Notes: generated from the sequence alone by a model not told the origin. Shown: positions 30,439-39,381, numbered from the stretch's first letter. The stretch: 60,766 nucleotides of DNA from an uncultured Flavonifractor sp. (GCA_947346365.1 CANAAV010000016.1:1-60766), one strand, 5' to 3'. Program-made: numbers and translations.

Positions 30439-30828
30439 ATGAAACACCGCAAATGCATCCGACTGTCTGTACTGGCCTTTATGGCATCGCTGTGCTTTGC
30501 CGCCATCATACTCTCCAGCGCGGGCCGCGCGGAGTATGCGCAAAAAACCCCCGGCCGCTATCAGACAAATGAAAAGGGACAGACGTACGGTTCAAACGCT
30601 GACGTAACGGAACCTGACGGCACTCCGCCTGACCTGACGCAGGTACTGGGAATCAACGGCAAAGTGGGGTACGTCTATTCAGATGAATTAAATTGGTGGA
30701 ATCCGCAGAGCCTGGAAGAGGTATTGGAGTATATGGAATCTGAGAAACAGAGCTGTCTCATCCCTGTTTATGAGGCGGACGGAGAGACCGTAATCGATAT
30801 GTTTACCGTATACCGGCTGGCGTCTTGA
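30439..30828 (+). CDS. Small secreted/membrane protein
   Basis: 129 aa from ATG 30439 behind TTTGGAGGG. An N-terminal signal or anchor (about 8-28) is followed by a small extracytoplasmic domain with GKVGYVYSDEL and CLIPVYEADGETVIDMFTV. Related short domains occur in secreted clostridial proteins, often beside XRE or M56 regulators; no enzymatic role is known to me. It lies in tandem with a decayed copy, downstream of the membrane-anchored XRE gene. Confidence 0.7.
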   Translation: MKHRKCIRLSVLAFMASLCFAAIILSSAGRAEYAQKTPGRYQTNEKGQTYGSNADVTEPDGTPPDLTQVLGINGKVGYVYSDELNWWNPQSLEEVLEYMESEKQSCLIPVYEADGETVIDMFTVYRLAS

Positions 30829-30851
30829 ATGCGCTTGCGTCAAACAAGCAC

Positions 30852-30891
30852 GCGCAGCCGGCGGACGTTTAAAAACATCCGCCGGCTGCGC
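30852..30891. terminator. Bidirectional terminator
   Basis: Arms GCGCAGCCGGCGGA and TCCGCCGGCTGCGC, between the convergent secreted-protein gene (+) and SDR gene (-). Confidence 0.8.
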
Positions 30892-30954
30892 TGTAATCAT
30901 TGTATGGCGGAAAAAGATCCGCCGTTTGGGGTTTTGACATTTTGCAAACAAGGC

Positions 30955-31722
30955 CTAGGGCCGCAGGCCGCTGCCCCCCTGCATGGTGATGCTCTCGCCG
31001 GAGATATACTTGGCGTCTTCCGAGCACAGGAACACGGCGGTGCGGCCAATGTCCTTTTCCGCATCGCCAAAGCGTCCGGCGGGAATGCCTTTGATGGTCT
31101 GCTCATATACGGCGGGGTAGGCCTGCTTCCACTGCTCCAGGGCGGCGGTCATGACCAGGGGACAGATGACGTTGCAGTTGATTCCGTCGGGTCCCCACTC
31201 GGTGGCGGCCACGCGGGTCATGCCCCGGATACCCTCCTTGGCGGCGGCATAGGAGCTCTGCCCCGGCTTGCCGAACAGTCCCGCGCCGGAGGCAAAATTC
31301 ACCACTGATCCCTTGGTCTGCTTCAAATAGGGATAACAGTGCTTCATATAGAAAAACGCGGCGTACAGCCCGGAGTAAACCGCCTGGTCAAACTGCTCCT
31401 TGGTGTGCTCCGCCAAAGGCACGCCGGAGGCGGAATTCTGGGCGTTGTTAATCAAAAAGTCAATGCGCCCAAAAGCGTCCGCCGCCTGCTTGACCACGCC
31501 CGCCACCTGCTCCTCTACGCCGCCGTCGGCCTGGCAGGCCAGGACCTTAACACCGTAGAGCCGCTCCAGCTCCTCCTTGCCATCGTCCAGCTTTTTGGTG
31601 TTGCGCCCGGTAATAACCAGATTGCACCCCTCCTTGGCAAACGCCGTGGACAGGCCGTAGCCTATGCCGCCGCCCTTGCCGCCGCCGGTGATAATCGCCA
31701 CCCTGCCGTCAAACTTGCCCAT
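30955..31722 (-). CDS. Short-chain dehydrogenase/reductase (SDR)
   Basis: 255 aa from ATG 31722 behind AGGAGG. Rossmann fold with glycine motif GGGKGGGIG near residue 13, NNAQ, catalytic Ser in VNFASGAG and YAAAK (Tyr/Lys). The C-terminal VICPLVMTAALEQWKQ and SGESITMQGGSGLRP complete a classical SDR. It oxidises or reduces an alcohol/ketone with NAD(P); the Arg/Asn after the second strand (TGRNTKK) suggests NADPH. The substrate cannot be deduced. Confidence 0.9.
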   Translation of the reverse strand: MGKFDGRVAIITGGGKGGGIGYGLSTAFAKEGCNLVITGRNTKKLDDGKEELERLYGVKVLACQADGGVEEQVAGVVKQAADAFGRIDFLINNAQNSASGVPLAEHTKEQFDQAVYSGLYAAFFYMKHCYPYLKQTKGSVVNFASGAGLFGKPGQSSYAAAKEGIRGMTRVAATEWGPDGINCNVICPLVMTAALEQWKQAYPAVYEQTIKGIPAGRFGDAEKDIGRTAVFLCSEDAKYISGESITMQGGSGLRP

Positions 31723-31885
31723 GGTAAAGATTCCTCCTGTCGTGATGATGACAGCCCGCTCCCCGCAAGGGGCTCTGCTTAGGCTTTGTGTGAAACGCCG
31801 TTTTCAGGCAAGGCCTGAACGCAGTCCGAGCCGGACTTGAGACATATATTACCACATCGAGATTGAAAACGCAACGGTTTATCTC

Positions 31886-32746
31886 CTATGCCTCTTCCGG
31901 TCCCGGCCGCCGGAAAAAGGCCACCGCCACCGCGCCGGGCCCTACGTGGGCGCCGATAGTGCCGCCCACCGTGCAGATGGGGAGGGCGTCTGCGCGCCCT
32001 TCCCACAATCCCCGGCTGTCTTCCACATATTTCTCCAAAAGCTCGCCGCTCAGCCCCGCATATCCCAGGCGGAAGGGCCGGTCAAAGTCGATCCCCGTGG
32101 TCTTCTGAATCTCCTGGACCAGCAGGTTGTTCCCGTTCCGGGAGCCTCTGGCCTTGCCCAGGACGCAGACCTCCCCCTGCCGCACCGCCACCACCGGCTT
32201 GATTGACAGCAATCCGCCCACCCATGCCGCCGATGCGGAGATGCGTCCGCCCCGCTTTAAATACTCCAGCGTATCCAGCAGCGCCACCAGATGGATTTCC
32301 TTTTTCTCCCGCTCCAGCCGCGCTGCGATCTCTCCGGCGGAACAGCCCCGGTCCATCAGCTCCACCGCCCGCAGCACCAGAATCCCCTCGCCGATGGTGG
32401 CATTTTCGCTGTCCACCACGTGCACCCGGCCGGGGAACTCCTCCGCCGCCAGGCGGGCGCTCTGGCAGGTGCCGGAGAGCTTGCCGGAGAGCACCACTGC
32501 CACCACGTCTTCCCCGGCCTCCACCGCCGCCCGGAAGGCATCCTCAAACTGGGCGGGTCCGATTTGGCTGGTGGTAGGCAGCGTGTCCCCCTCGACCAGC
32601 AGCTCATAGAACTGCCGGTGGGTCAGGTTCACCCCGTCCAGGTACTCTTGGGCACCAAAGGTGACCGCCATGGGTAAAACGGTGATTTCCGGCCTGTGGG
32701 GCGGCAGAATATCTGAGGCGGAATCGGTTATAATACGAATTGCCAT
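31886..32746 (-). CDS. DegV-family fatty-acid-binding protein
   Basis: 286 aa from ATG 32746 behind AAAAGGAG. Family motifs: IRIITDSASDI at the start, TTSQIGPAQFEDAF, VLSGKLSGTCQSA, VDSENATIGEGILV, LKRGGRISASAAWVGGLLSIKP. DegV/FakB proteins bind a fatty acid and present it to the kinase FakA. No fakA is near. It lies 34 bases behind a MarR gene, in one minus-strand operon. Confidence 0.92.
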   Translation of the reverse strand: MAIRIITDSASDILPPHRPEITVLPMAVTFGAQEYLDGVNLTHRQFYELLVEGDTLPTTSQIGPAQFEDAFRAAVEAGEDVVAVVLSGKLSGTCQSARLAAEEFPGRVHVVDSENATIGEGILVLRAVELMDRGCSAGEIAARLEREKKEIHLVALLDTLEYLKRGGRISASAAWVGGLLSIKPVVAVRQGEVCVLGKARGSRNGNNLLVQEIQKTTGIDFDRPFRLGYAGLSGELLEKYVEDSRGLWEGRADALPICTVGGTIGAHVGPGAVAVAFFRRPGPEEA

Positions 32747-32780
32747 ATAGATTCTCCTTTTCCTGTTTGTTCCGGAGGGC

Positions 32781-33227
32781 TCACAGCCGCACCCCGGCCG
32801 CAGAGAGCTTTTCGCAGCTGCGCACAAAGCGCAGGGCGTCCTCCTCGCCGATTACGGCTATAATCCGCTCCGCCAGAGCGAGAGACTGCCGGTGCACGGC
32901 CAGAAAGGCGGGAAGCTGTTCCGGCACGGGGGAGACAAACAGGCTGCGGGCGTCCTTCTCCCCGCGGGCCTTTTGAAGATATCCCTTCCGGCACAGAGCG
33001 TTCACCGTACGGTTTGCCAGGCTTTTGAGCATATTGGTGCGCTGCAAAATGCGTTGCACCGGCACGCGGCCCTGCCCGTCTTCCCGGTACTGGTCGTACA
33101 CCAGCTTCATTACCACAGCCTCGTTATATGTCAAAGCGCCCGCAAGGCGGGATTCCTTCAGCGCGCCGTTAATGCCGATCCAGGCCGCCAAAAGCCGCTC
33201 CTGCAGCTGCTCTTGCTCCTCCGGCAT
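32781..33227 (-). CDS. MarR-family transcriptional regulator
   Basis: 148 aa. Winged-helix MarR fold: LTYNEAVVMKLVYD, VQRILQRTNMLKSLANRTVNAL (recognition helix) and the wing KARGEKDARSLFV. It is transcribed with the DegV gene. An ideal inverted repeat at the predicted transcription start suggests that it represses its own operon, and the DegV partner suggests a fatty-acid-related ligand (inference, by analogy with FabT). Confidence 0.88.
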   Translation of the reverse strand: MPEEQEQLQERLLAAWIGINGALKESRLAGALTYNEAVVMKLVYDQYREDGQGRVPVQRILQRTNMLKSLANRTVNALCRKGYLQKARGEKDARSLFVSPVPEQLPAFLAVHRQSLALAERIIAVIGEEDALRFVRSCEKLSAAGVRL

Positions 33228-33243
33228 AACTCCCTCTCCTTTC

Positions 33244-33294
33244 GTTCACTTTGTGAACCTTATGCAGAATACCACATTCCGCCGCCTATTGCAA
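33244..33294 (-). promoter_or_regulatory. marR-degV promoter with inverted-repeat operator
   Basis: Minus strand TTGCAA (33294-33289), 17-base spacer, TATTCT (33271-33266). Just downstream lies GTTCAC-AAA-GTGAAC (33258-33244), a perfect 15-bp inverted repeat covering about +1 to +15, the classic place for a repressor operator. Confidence 0.75.
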
Positions 33295-33395
33295 GCCTTT
33301 TCTGTCCTGTCTTGCGCCCACAGCATCCTGGGTGTATACTGATTTTATTCTTGCCTGGAGGAAGCAGAAGCTTTTTAGCAAAGGAGGAACCCGCC

Positions 33396-34079
33396 GTGTC
33401 CCTTCTCCCGCCTGCGCACGTTATCGCCCATATCAGCAGCGATTTCCCCACGAAATTCGGCATTCCCAGGCAGAGCGGCCTGGTAGACGCCCTGCGCGCT
33501 CAGATCCGTTTTGCGCCGGAATACCGCTGCCCGGACGCTCTGCGGGGACTGGAGGGCTTTTCCCACATCTGGCTGATCTGGCAGTTCTCTGCGGCGGTCC
33601 GAAAGAACTGGTCCCCCACGGTGCGCCCGCCCCGCCTGGGCGGCAACACCCGCATGGGGGTGTTCGCCACCCGCTCCCCGTTCCGGCCCAACCCCATCGG
33701 CCTATCCTGTGTAAAACTGGAACAGGTGGTCGTTTCCCCAGAGCCCTATCTGGAGATCTCCGGGGCCGATCTTATGGACGGCACTCCTATTTTAGATATC
33801 AAGCCTTACCTACCCTATACCGACTGCCACCCGGAAGCGTCGGGCGGCTTTGCCGCCTCCGGAGAGGGCGCGCTTTTGCAGGTGGACTGTCCGCCGGAGC
33901 TGCTCCGCCTTCTGCCGGAGCAGAAGCGCCAGGCCCTGCTGGGCGTGCTGGCCCACGACCCCCGGCCTGCCTACCAGGAGGACCCGGAGCGGATCTACGG
34001 TATGGCCTTTGGAGAGTTTGAGGTGCGCTTCCGGGTGCGGGAGGGCCAGCTGTTAGTGCTGGGAATTGCGCCGGGGTAA
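33396..34079 (+). CDS. TrmO/TsaA-type tRNA m6t6A37 methyltransferase
   Basis: 227 aa from GTG 33396 with AAAGGAGGAA at 6 bases. The YaeB/TsaA beta-barrel domain is evident: IAHISSDFPTKFGIPRQSG, FSHIWLIWQF, RPPRLGGNTRMGVFATRSPFRPNPIGLS, DLMDGTPILDIKPYLPY. TrmO methylates N6-threonylcarbamoyladenosine at position 37 of tRNA-Thr using SAM. The C-terminal ~70 residues are the usual extension. Annotation rests on the family; bacterial members outside gamma-proteobacteria are less studied. Confidence 0.88.
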   Translation: MSLLPPAHVIAHISSDFPTKFGIPRQSGLVDALRAQIRFAPEYRCPDALRGLEGFSHIWLIWQFSAAVRKNWSPTVRPPRLGGNTRMGVFATRSPFRPNPIGLSCVKLEQVVVSPEPYLEISGADLMDGTPILDIKPYLPYTDCHPEASGGFAASGEGALLQVDCPPELLRLLPEQKRQALLGVLAHDPRPAYQEDPERIYGMAFGEFEVRFRVREGQLLVLGIAPG

Positions 34080-34217
34080 GCGCGTGTCAAAATTTGTTTG
34101 CGGACTATTTAAATTTCGTAGCAAGAATCTTCATGCTTTATACATAATTTGTGGTTATGCTAAGCACTGTGAAAAGCAAACGACAGCCGCCCCAGGCGGC
34201 AGAAGGAGTGCCGAGAT

Positions 34218-35528
34218 ATGTATTACAGTGATTACAACCGCCCCCCTCAGGAGCAGGACCCTATTGAGAGCTATCATTACCGCGTCAGCGACCCCATTCC
34301 AGAACCTCCGAAAAAACGCAAAGGGGCCGCCGCCAAGCTGATCGCCGTAGGCCTGTGCTGCGCCTTGGTGGGCGGCTTGGCCGGCGGGCTGGGCGTCTGG
34401 GCCGCCGGCGGGCTGGGCGCTTCCACTACCATCTACCAGTCCGGCCGCGCCCCCACGGTGGTGAACATCGCCAATGTCACCGGCCGGGACCTGCTCACTG
34501 TCCCGGAAGTCTACGCCACCAATGTGGGCTCCACCGTGGGCATCAGCGGCAACGTCTCCACCAATGTATTTGGTCAGACGGTGCGCAACGCCGTCTCCGG
34601 CTCCGGCTTCATCATCACCCAGGACGGCTACATTCTCACCAATTACCATGTCATCAACGGCGTCAGCGATATTAAAGTGACCCTCTACGACGGCACCAGC
34701 TATGACGCGGAGCTGATCGGCGGCGAGGAGGACAACGACATCGCCGTGCTGAAGGTAGACGCCCAGGGCCTGACCCCTGTAGTTATCGGCAGCTCCAGCG
34801 ACCTGCACGTGGGAGATCAGGTGGTAGCCATCGGCAATCCTCTGGGCGAGCTGACCTTCACCCTCACCGGCGGATATGTCTCCGCCATGGACCGCAGCAT
34901 CACCATGAGCGACGGAACCATCATGAACATGATTCAGACGGACACCGCCATTAACTCCGGTAATTCCGGCGGCCCCCTGTTCAACCTCTACGGCGAGGTG
35001 GTGGGCATCACCACCGCTAAGCTCTCCTCTTCCGGCGGCTCCTCCGCCAGCGTGGAGGGTCTGGGTTTCGCCATTCCCATCAACGATGTGGTGGATATGA
35101 TCTCTGACATCATGGAACACGGATATGTCACCGGCAAACCCAACGTGGGCATTCTTCTGGACGAGGTCTCTAATCAGGCGGTCCGCTACGGTATCCCCGC
35201 GGGGGCCTATGTGTCCGCTGTTCTTCCCGGCGCGGCGGGCGACAAGGCCGGATTGCAGGAGGGGGACATCATCACCGCCGTGAATGACGCCGCTGTCTCT
35301 TCCGTCAGCGCTCTACAAAGCGCCGTCAAAGACTTTAAGGCCGGGGAGTCCGCCCGCTTCACCGTCTACCGGGACGGTGCCTACGTGGACCTTGCCATTA
35401 CCTTCGATGAAAACAGCCAGCAGCGCCAGCAGGAGCTCAACGAATTAAATATCCAGCTTCAGGAGGAGCAGCAGGCCCAGCAGCAGCCGGGGAACGGCGG
35501 TTACTTCAGCTGGCCCTTCGGCTGGTAA
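34218..35528 (+). CDS. HtrA/DegP-like membrane-anchored serine protease
   Basis: 436 aa from ATG 34218 behind AGAAGGAG. A short cytosolic N-terminus and one transmembrane segment (LIAVGLCCALVGGLAGGLGVWAA, about 38-60) precede a trypsin-like domain. Its triad is His in LTNYHVING, Asp in DNDIAVLKV and Ser in NSGNSGGPLFN. One PDZ domain follows (about 310-400) and a Gln-rich tail. It degrades or refolds misfolded proteins at the outer membrane face of the cytoplasmic membrane. Monocistronic with a strong terminator. Confidence 0.94.
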   Translation: MYYSDYNRPPQEQDPIESYHYRVSDPIPEPPKKRKGAAAKLIAVGLCCALVGGLAGGLGVWAAGGLGASTTIYQSGRAPTVVNIANVTGRDLLTVPEVYATNVGSTVGISGNVSTNVFGQTVRNAVSGSGFIITQDGYILTNYHVINGVSDIKVTLYDGTSYDAELIGGEEDNDIAVLKVDAQGLTPVVIGSSSDLHVGDQVVAIGNPLGELTFTLTGGYVSAMDRSITMSDGTIMNMIQTDTAINSGNSGGPLFNLYGEVVGITTAKLSSSGGSSASVEGLGFAIPINDVVDMISDIMEHGYVTGKPNVGILLDEVSNQAVRYGIPAGAYVSAVLPGAAGDKAGLQEGDIITAVNDAAVSSVSALQSAVKDFKAGESARFTVYRDGAYVDLAITFDENSQQRQQELNELNIQLQEEQQAQQQPGNGGYFSWPFGW

Positions 35529-35547
35529 TAGAAGCTCAAATTTTTGA

Positions 35548-35593
35548 AACCCCAAAAAGGGACGCGCTTAAAAGCGCGTCCCTTTTTGGGGTT
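35548..35593 (+). terminator. Terminator of htrA-like gene
   Basis: Near-perfect long stem built on AACCCCAAAAAGGGACGCGC and its complement, loop of A residues; the T-rich right arm resembles a rho-independent terminator. Confidence 0.88.
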
Positions 35594-35598
35594 AGGCC

Positions 35599-35627
35599 TT
35601 GACAAAGATTTTGTTCAGAATTATAAT
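35599..35627 (+). promoter_or_regulatory. Consensus promoter of tetR-CPBP operon
   Basis: TTGACA (35599-35604), 17-base spacer, TATAAT (35622-35627). The AT-rich dyad-like sequence ATAATTAT...ATTAATTAT just after it (to 35650) could be the TetR operator. Confidence 0.85.
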
Positions 35628-35667
35628 TATCATTATATAACATTAATTATGAAACGAGTGAGACAGC

Positions 35668-36240
35668 ATGCCTCCAAAAGCAAAAATCACGAGAGACATG
35701 GTCGTCTGCGCCGCCTTTGAGATTGCCCGCCGTTCCGGGGCGGAACAGATCAACGCCAGGACCGTGGCCCAAACGCTCGGCTGCTCGACCCAGCCCGTCA
35801 TGTATCATTTTGCGAAAATTGAAGGTCTCAAGCGGGCCGTGTATGAGAAGCTGGACCAGTATCACACGCAATACCTCATCCGTACCCCGGCTCCACAGCA
35901 GGAGGCGCCGCTCTCCATCGGGCTGAATTACATCCGCTTTGCCGTGGAAGAACCTCATCTGTTCCGTTTTCTCTTTCAGTCGGGGTTTGCCCTTGAGAAC
36001 AGCCTGCTTGAGATGATGGATTCTCAGGGATTGCAGCCCGTAATTTCCGCCATGCAGCGCGCGGCGGATCTGAGCCTGGAGCAGGCAAAGCAGGTCTTTT
36101 TCACCGTCGCCTTGTTTACCCACGGATACGCCAGCATCCTCGCCAACAACTCATTTCCCTACGATGAAAAAGCCGCGGCCTTCCATTTGAAGCGGGCCTA
36201 CTGCGGCGCGGTGTCTGCCGTGCAGGAGGAGATAAAATGA
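35668..36240 (+). CDS. TetR/AcrR-family transcriptional regulator
   Basis: 190 aa. N-terminal helix-turn-helix (MVVCAAFEIARRSGAEQINARTVAQTLG, CSTQPVMYHFAKIEGLK; about 8-55) and a C-terminal ligand domain of the TetR type (FRFLFQSGFALENSL, FFTVALFTHGYASILANN). It overlaps the CPBP protease gene by 4 bases (ATGA), so it probably represses that operon. Confidence 0.88.
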   Translation: MPPKAKITRDMVVCAAFEIARRSGAEQINARTVAQTLGCSTQPVMYHFAKIEGLKRAVYEKLDQYHTQYLIRTPAPQQEAPLSIGLNYIRFAVEEPHLFRFLFQSGFALENSLLEMMDSQGLQPVISAMQRAADLSLEQAKQVFFTVALFTHGYASILANNSFPYDEKAAAFHLKRAYCGAVSAVQEEIK

Positions 36241-36956
36241 AGGCCTTGCATGAAAAAAATGAGCTGCTGTTTGCGATCCTGTGGATCGTCGTATACTGCG
36301 CCGTGACCGTTCCCATACGGGGTGCCTGCGGCGACGAGAGCCTCGCGATGCTGGTTGGACTGTCCGCCATCGCGGCAGGTATTCTGGTCTTTATAAAAAC
36401 CTCCCATCTGGAAGGAAAATATGGCCTGGTGAAATGGCGGGGAAGCGCGGGAGACTACCTCTTCTTCCTCCCCATGTTTCTGTTGATGACGGGCAACCTC
36501 TGGGGCGGAATCGGTATGGCCTACAGGGGAAGCGCTCAGCTGTTCGCCGTCCTTTCTATGTTTCTGGTCGGCTTGATTGAGGAATTGATCTTCCGCGGAT
36601 TTTTATTCCGCGCCTTGCTGAAAAAGGACCCTGCCCCCGAGGCAATCGCCATTTCGGCGGTAAGCTTCGGCATCGGGCACATTGTCAACCTTCTGACAGG
36701 GCAGGGCGGCATGGAATCGCTGGTGCAGGTGCTCTTTGCCATTGCCTGGGGCTTTCTCTTTACCTTTGTGTTCTACAAATCCGGAAGTCTGTGGGTCTGC
36801 ATTGCCGTGCACGGATTGGTTGACGTCTTTTCAAAATTCTCGGTGCCAAGCAGCCGCTCCGAGTCCGTCTATGTGGCGGCCACAATCCTCGTCTGCGCCG
36901 CGTACTGCCTCTACTTGAGCCGCAGGCCTCCTGCCCTGGAGCGGTCGCACCCATAG
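36237..36956 (+). CDS. CPBP-family intramembrane metalloprotease
   Basis: 239 aa, about seven transmembrane segments. The Abi/CPBP signature is complete: EELIFRGFLFRALL (motif 1, Glu pair and Arg), FGIGHIVN (motif 2 His) and CIAVHGLVDVF (motif 3 His). Family members are Rce1-like glutamate intramembrane proteases involved in peptide maturation or bacteriocin self-immunity. No bacteriocin gene is adjacent; control by the overlapping TetR gene suggests induction by a small molecule. Confidence 0.9.
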   Translation: MKALHEKNELLFAILWIVVYCAVTVPIRGACGDESLAMLVGLSAIAAGILVFIKTSHLEGKYGLVKWRGSAGDYLFFLPMFLLMTGNLWGGIGMAYRGSAQLFAVLSMFLVGLIEELIFRGFLFRALLKKDPAPEAIAISAVSFGIGHIVNLLTGQGGMESLVQVLFAIAWGFLFTFVFYKSGSLWVCIAVHGLVDVFSKFSVPSSRSESVYVAATILVCAAYCLYLSRRPPALERSHP

Positions 36957-37033
36957 CTGCACGGCCGCTTTTTATTTACAAATCCGCCCCTCCTGTGGTA
37001 AGATAGTGCAAGCTTTAACAGGAGGGGCGTTTT

Positions 37034-37618
37034 ATGCCGGACAGCTTTCATTTTTTCGCCTATCTCTCGCGGATGCGCTATATCAACCGCTGGGGACTGA
37101 TGCGCAACACCTTTCAGGAAAATATTCAGGAACACTCCCATATGGTGGCGGTGCTGGCCCACGCCCTGGCGGTAATCCGGCAGGAGTTCTACGGCGGAAC
37201 CCTGGACCCAGGCGCGGCGGCGGCGGCGGCTTTGTTCCACGACGCGCCGGAGATCTTGACCGGCGACCTGCCCACCCCGGTCAAATACTACAACCCGGAG
37301 ATCCGGGACGCCTACAAGCACGTGGAGCAGTTTTCCGCCCAAAAGCTGCTGTCCATGCTGCCCCAGTCTCTCCGTCCGGCCTACGAGGACCTGCTCACCG
37401 AGGAATATGACCCGCAGCTGCTACAGCTCGTCAAGGCGGCGGATAAGCTCTCCGCCCACATCAAATGTCTGGAGGAGCTCAAAGCGGGCAACCTGGAATT
37501 CAAGCCGGCGGCGGAGCAGACCCGCAGCGCTCTGGAGGAGTCCCCACTGCCGGAGGTCGGGTATTTTATGGAGCATTTCCTCCCCGCGTTCGGCCTGACC
37601 CTGGACGAGCTGCAATAA
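37034..37618 (+). CDS. YfbR-like HD-domain 5'-deoxynucleotidase
   Basis: 194 aa from ATG 37034 behind ACAGGAGGGG. HD metal-binding residues are seen in ENIQEHSHMVAVLAHAL, AALFHDAPE and the late Asp in VKAADKLSAHIKCLEEL. The PEILTGDLPTPVKY block is typical of YfbR, which dephosphorylates deoxyribonucleoside 5'-monophosphates. Followed 35 bases later by the ACT-domain gene. Confidence 0.88.
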   Translation: MPDSFHFFAYLSRMRYINRWGLMRNTFQENIQEHSHMVAVLAHALAVIRQEFYGGTLDPGAAAAAALFHDAPEILTGDLPTPVKYYNPEIRDAYKHVEQFSAQKLLSMLPQSLRPAYEDLLTEEYDPQLLQLVKAADKLSAHIKCLEELKAGNLEFKPAAEQTRSALEESPLPEVGYFMEHFLPAFGLTLDELQ

Positions 37619-37653
37619 GAGCCCGGCAAGCCGGGAGAAAAGGAGCGTGCCGT

Positions 37654-37923
37654 ATGAGAGCCATTGTCACCGTGCTGGGCAAGGACCGGGTGGGCATTAT
37701 GTCCGCTGTATGTTCCCTGCTGGCCAGCCACAACGTCAATATTTTAGACATCAGTCAGACGATCCTACAGGAATATTTCACCATGGTCATGCTGGTAGAC
37801 ACCGCTGGAAGCGACGTGCCCTTCGCCGACCTGGCGGCCCTGCTGGAGCAGGCAGGGCGGGAGCGGGATCTGTCCATCCGCGCCCAGCGGGAGGATATCT
37901 TCAACGCCATGCACCGGATTTGA
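37654..37923 (+). CDS. ACT-domain protein (UPF0237)
   Basis: 89 aa from ATG 37654 behind AAAAGGAG: a single ACT domain ([33 protein letters not shown]) plus a short helix. UPF0237 proteins are small amino-acid-sensing modules. The next gene, 19 bases on, is a UPF0210/PFL protein; the two are a conserved neighbour pair in Firmicutes, suggesting that the ACT protein regulates it. Confidence 0.92.
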   Translation: MRAIVTVLGKDRVGIMSAVCSLLASHNVNILDISQTILQEYFTMVMLVDTAGSDVPFADLAALLEQAGRERDLSIRAQREDIFNAMHRI

Positions 37924-37942
37924 CAGGCGGAGGGCTGCTTTC

Positions 37943-39301
37943 ATGATTAACCAAAACGAAATCTTACAGACCGTCCATATGATCGACCAGCAGCATTTGG
38001 ACATCCGCACCATCACCATGGGCATCTCCCTGCTGGACTGCGCAGATCCAGACCCCAAGGCCGCCTGCAGCAAAATCTATGAAAAGATCGCAACAAAAGC
38101 CGAAAACCTGGTCTCCACCGGCGAGGCCATTGAGCGGGAGCTCGGTATTCCCATCGTCAATAAGCGCATTTCCGTCACCCCCATGGCGCTAGTCGCCGGG
38201 GCCAGCCGGTGCGGCAGCTACGTCCCCTTCGCCCAGACCATGGACCGGGCGGCCCAGGCCGCCGGGGTGAATTTCATCGGCGGATTTTCCGCCCTGGTGC
38301 ACAAAGGGGCCACTCCGGCGGACAATCTGCTCATCGAATCCATTCCGGAGGCCCTGGCGGTTACCCAGCTGGTCTGTTCCTGCGTCAACGTAGGCTCCAC
38401 ACGGGCGGGTATTAACATGGACGCGGTAGCTCAGATGGGCCGGACCATTAAGGCCGCCGCCCAGCGCACGGCCGCCCAGGGCGGCTTCGGCTGCGCCAAG
38501 CTGGTGGTATTTTGCAACGCGGTGGAGGACAACCCCTTTATGGCGGGCGCCTTCCACGGCGTGGGAGAACCGGAGTGCATCATCAACGTGGGGGTCTCCG
38601 GCCCCGGCGTGGTGCACCACGCCCTCCAGTCGGTAAAAGGCGCCCCGTTTGACGTGGTGGCGGAGACCGTCAAAAAGACCGCCTTCCGGATCACCCGCAT
38701 GGGTCAGCTGGTGGCCCAGGAGGCCAGCCGCAGGCTGGGCGTGCCCTTTGGCATTGTGGATCTCTCTTTGGCCCCCACCCCCGCCGTGGGGGACAGCGTC
38801 GCCCGGATCTTGGAGGAAATGGGACTGGAAGCGTGCGGAACCCACGGCACCACCGCCGCCCTGGCTCTGCTCAACGACGCCGTGAAAAAGGGCGGCGTCA
38901 TGGCGTCCTCCCATGTGGGCGGGCTGTCGGGGGCCTTTATTCCGGTCAGCGAGGACGAGGGCATGATCGCCGCCGCCCGGCGGGGGGCCTTGGGTCTGGA
39001 CAAATTGGAGGCGATGACCTGCGTGTGCTCCGTAGGACTGGACATGATCGCCCTGCCCGGGGACACCTCTGCCGAGACCATCGCCGCCATCATTGCTGAC
39101 GAGGCCGCCATCGGCATGGTCAATTCCAAGACCACCGCCGTACGCCTCATCCCCGCCCCCGGCAAAAAAGTGGGGGACACGGTGGAGTTCGGCGGACTGC
39201 TGGGCTGCGCGCCGGTGATGCCGGCGCATCCCTTCAGCAGCGCGGAATTCATCGCCCGGGGCGGGCGGATTCCCGCCCCCATGCAGAGCTTGAAAAACTA
39301 G
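37943..39301 (+). CDS. PFL-family protein (UPF0210 / DUF711)
   Basis: 452 aa, the usual family length. Characteristic segments: [90 protein letters not shown]. The fold is related to the pyruvate-formate-lyase barrel, but the family is without proven activity. It probably works with the preceding ACT protein. Confidence 0.92.
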   Translation: MINQNEILQTVHMIDQQHLDIRTITMGISLLDCADPDPKAACSKIYEKIATKAENLVSTGEAIERELGIPIVNKRISVTPMALVAGASRCGSYVPFAQTMDRAAQAAGVNFIGGFSALVHKGATPADNLLIESIPEALAVTQLVCSCVNVGSTRAGINMDAVAQMGRTIKAAAQRTAAQGGFGCAKLVVFCNAVEDNPFMAGAFHGVGEPECIINVGVSGPGVVHHALQSVKGAPFDVVAETVKKTAFRITRMGQLVAQEASRRLGVPFGIVDLSLAPTPAVGDSVARILEEMGLEACGTHGTTAALALLNDAVKKGGVMASSHVGGLSGAFIPVSEDEGMIAAARRGALGLDKLEAMTCVCSVGLDMIALPGDTSAETIAAIIADEAAIGMVNSKTTAVRLIPAPGKKVGDTVEFGGLLGCAPVMPAHPFSSAEFIARGGRIPAPMQSLKN

Positions 39302-39372
39302 GCCCTATTTGAAAAACCACAAAACGCTCAAATGACAGGAAAAGACCCGGCCGCACGGCGGATTGCGGTTGT
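39302..39372 (+). repeat. Possible shortened copy of repeat R2
   Basis: It starts AGGCCCTATTTGAAAAA, matching the first 17 bases of R2b with one change, and later has CGGCGGATTG like the R2 end; the middle is different. It lies between the convergent PFL and ABC exporter genes. Confidence 0.4.
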
Positions 39373-39381
39373 GAATGCATC

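Noticed and set aside
31777-31850. Further copy of repeat R2 upstream of the SDR gene
   Set aside because: Only the first ~15 bases (AGGCTTTGTGTGAAA) resemble R2; similarity is too weak to call.
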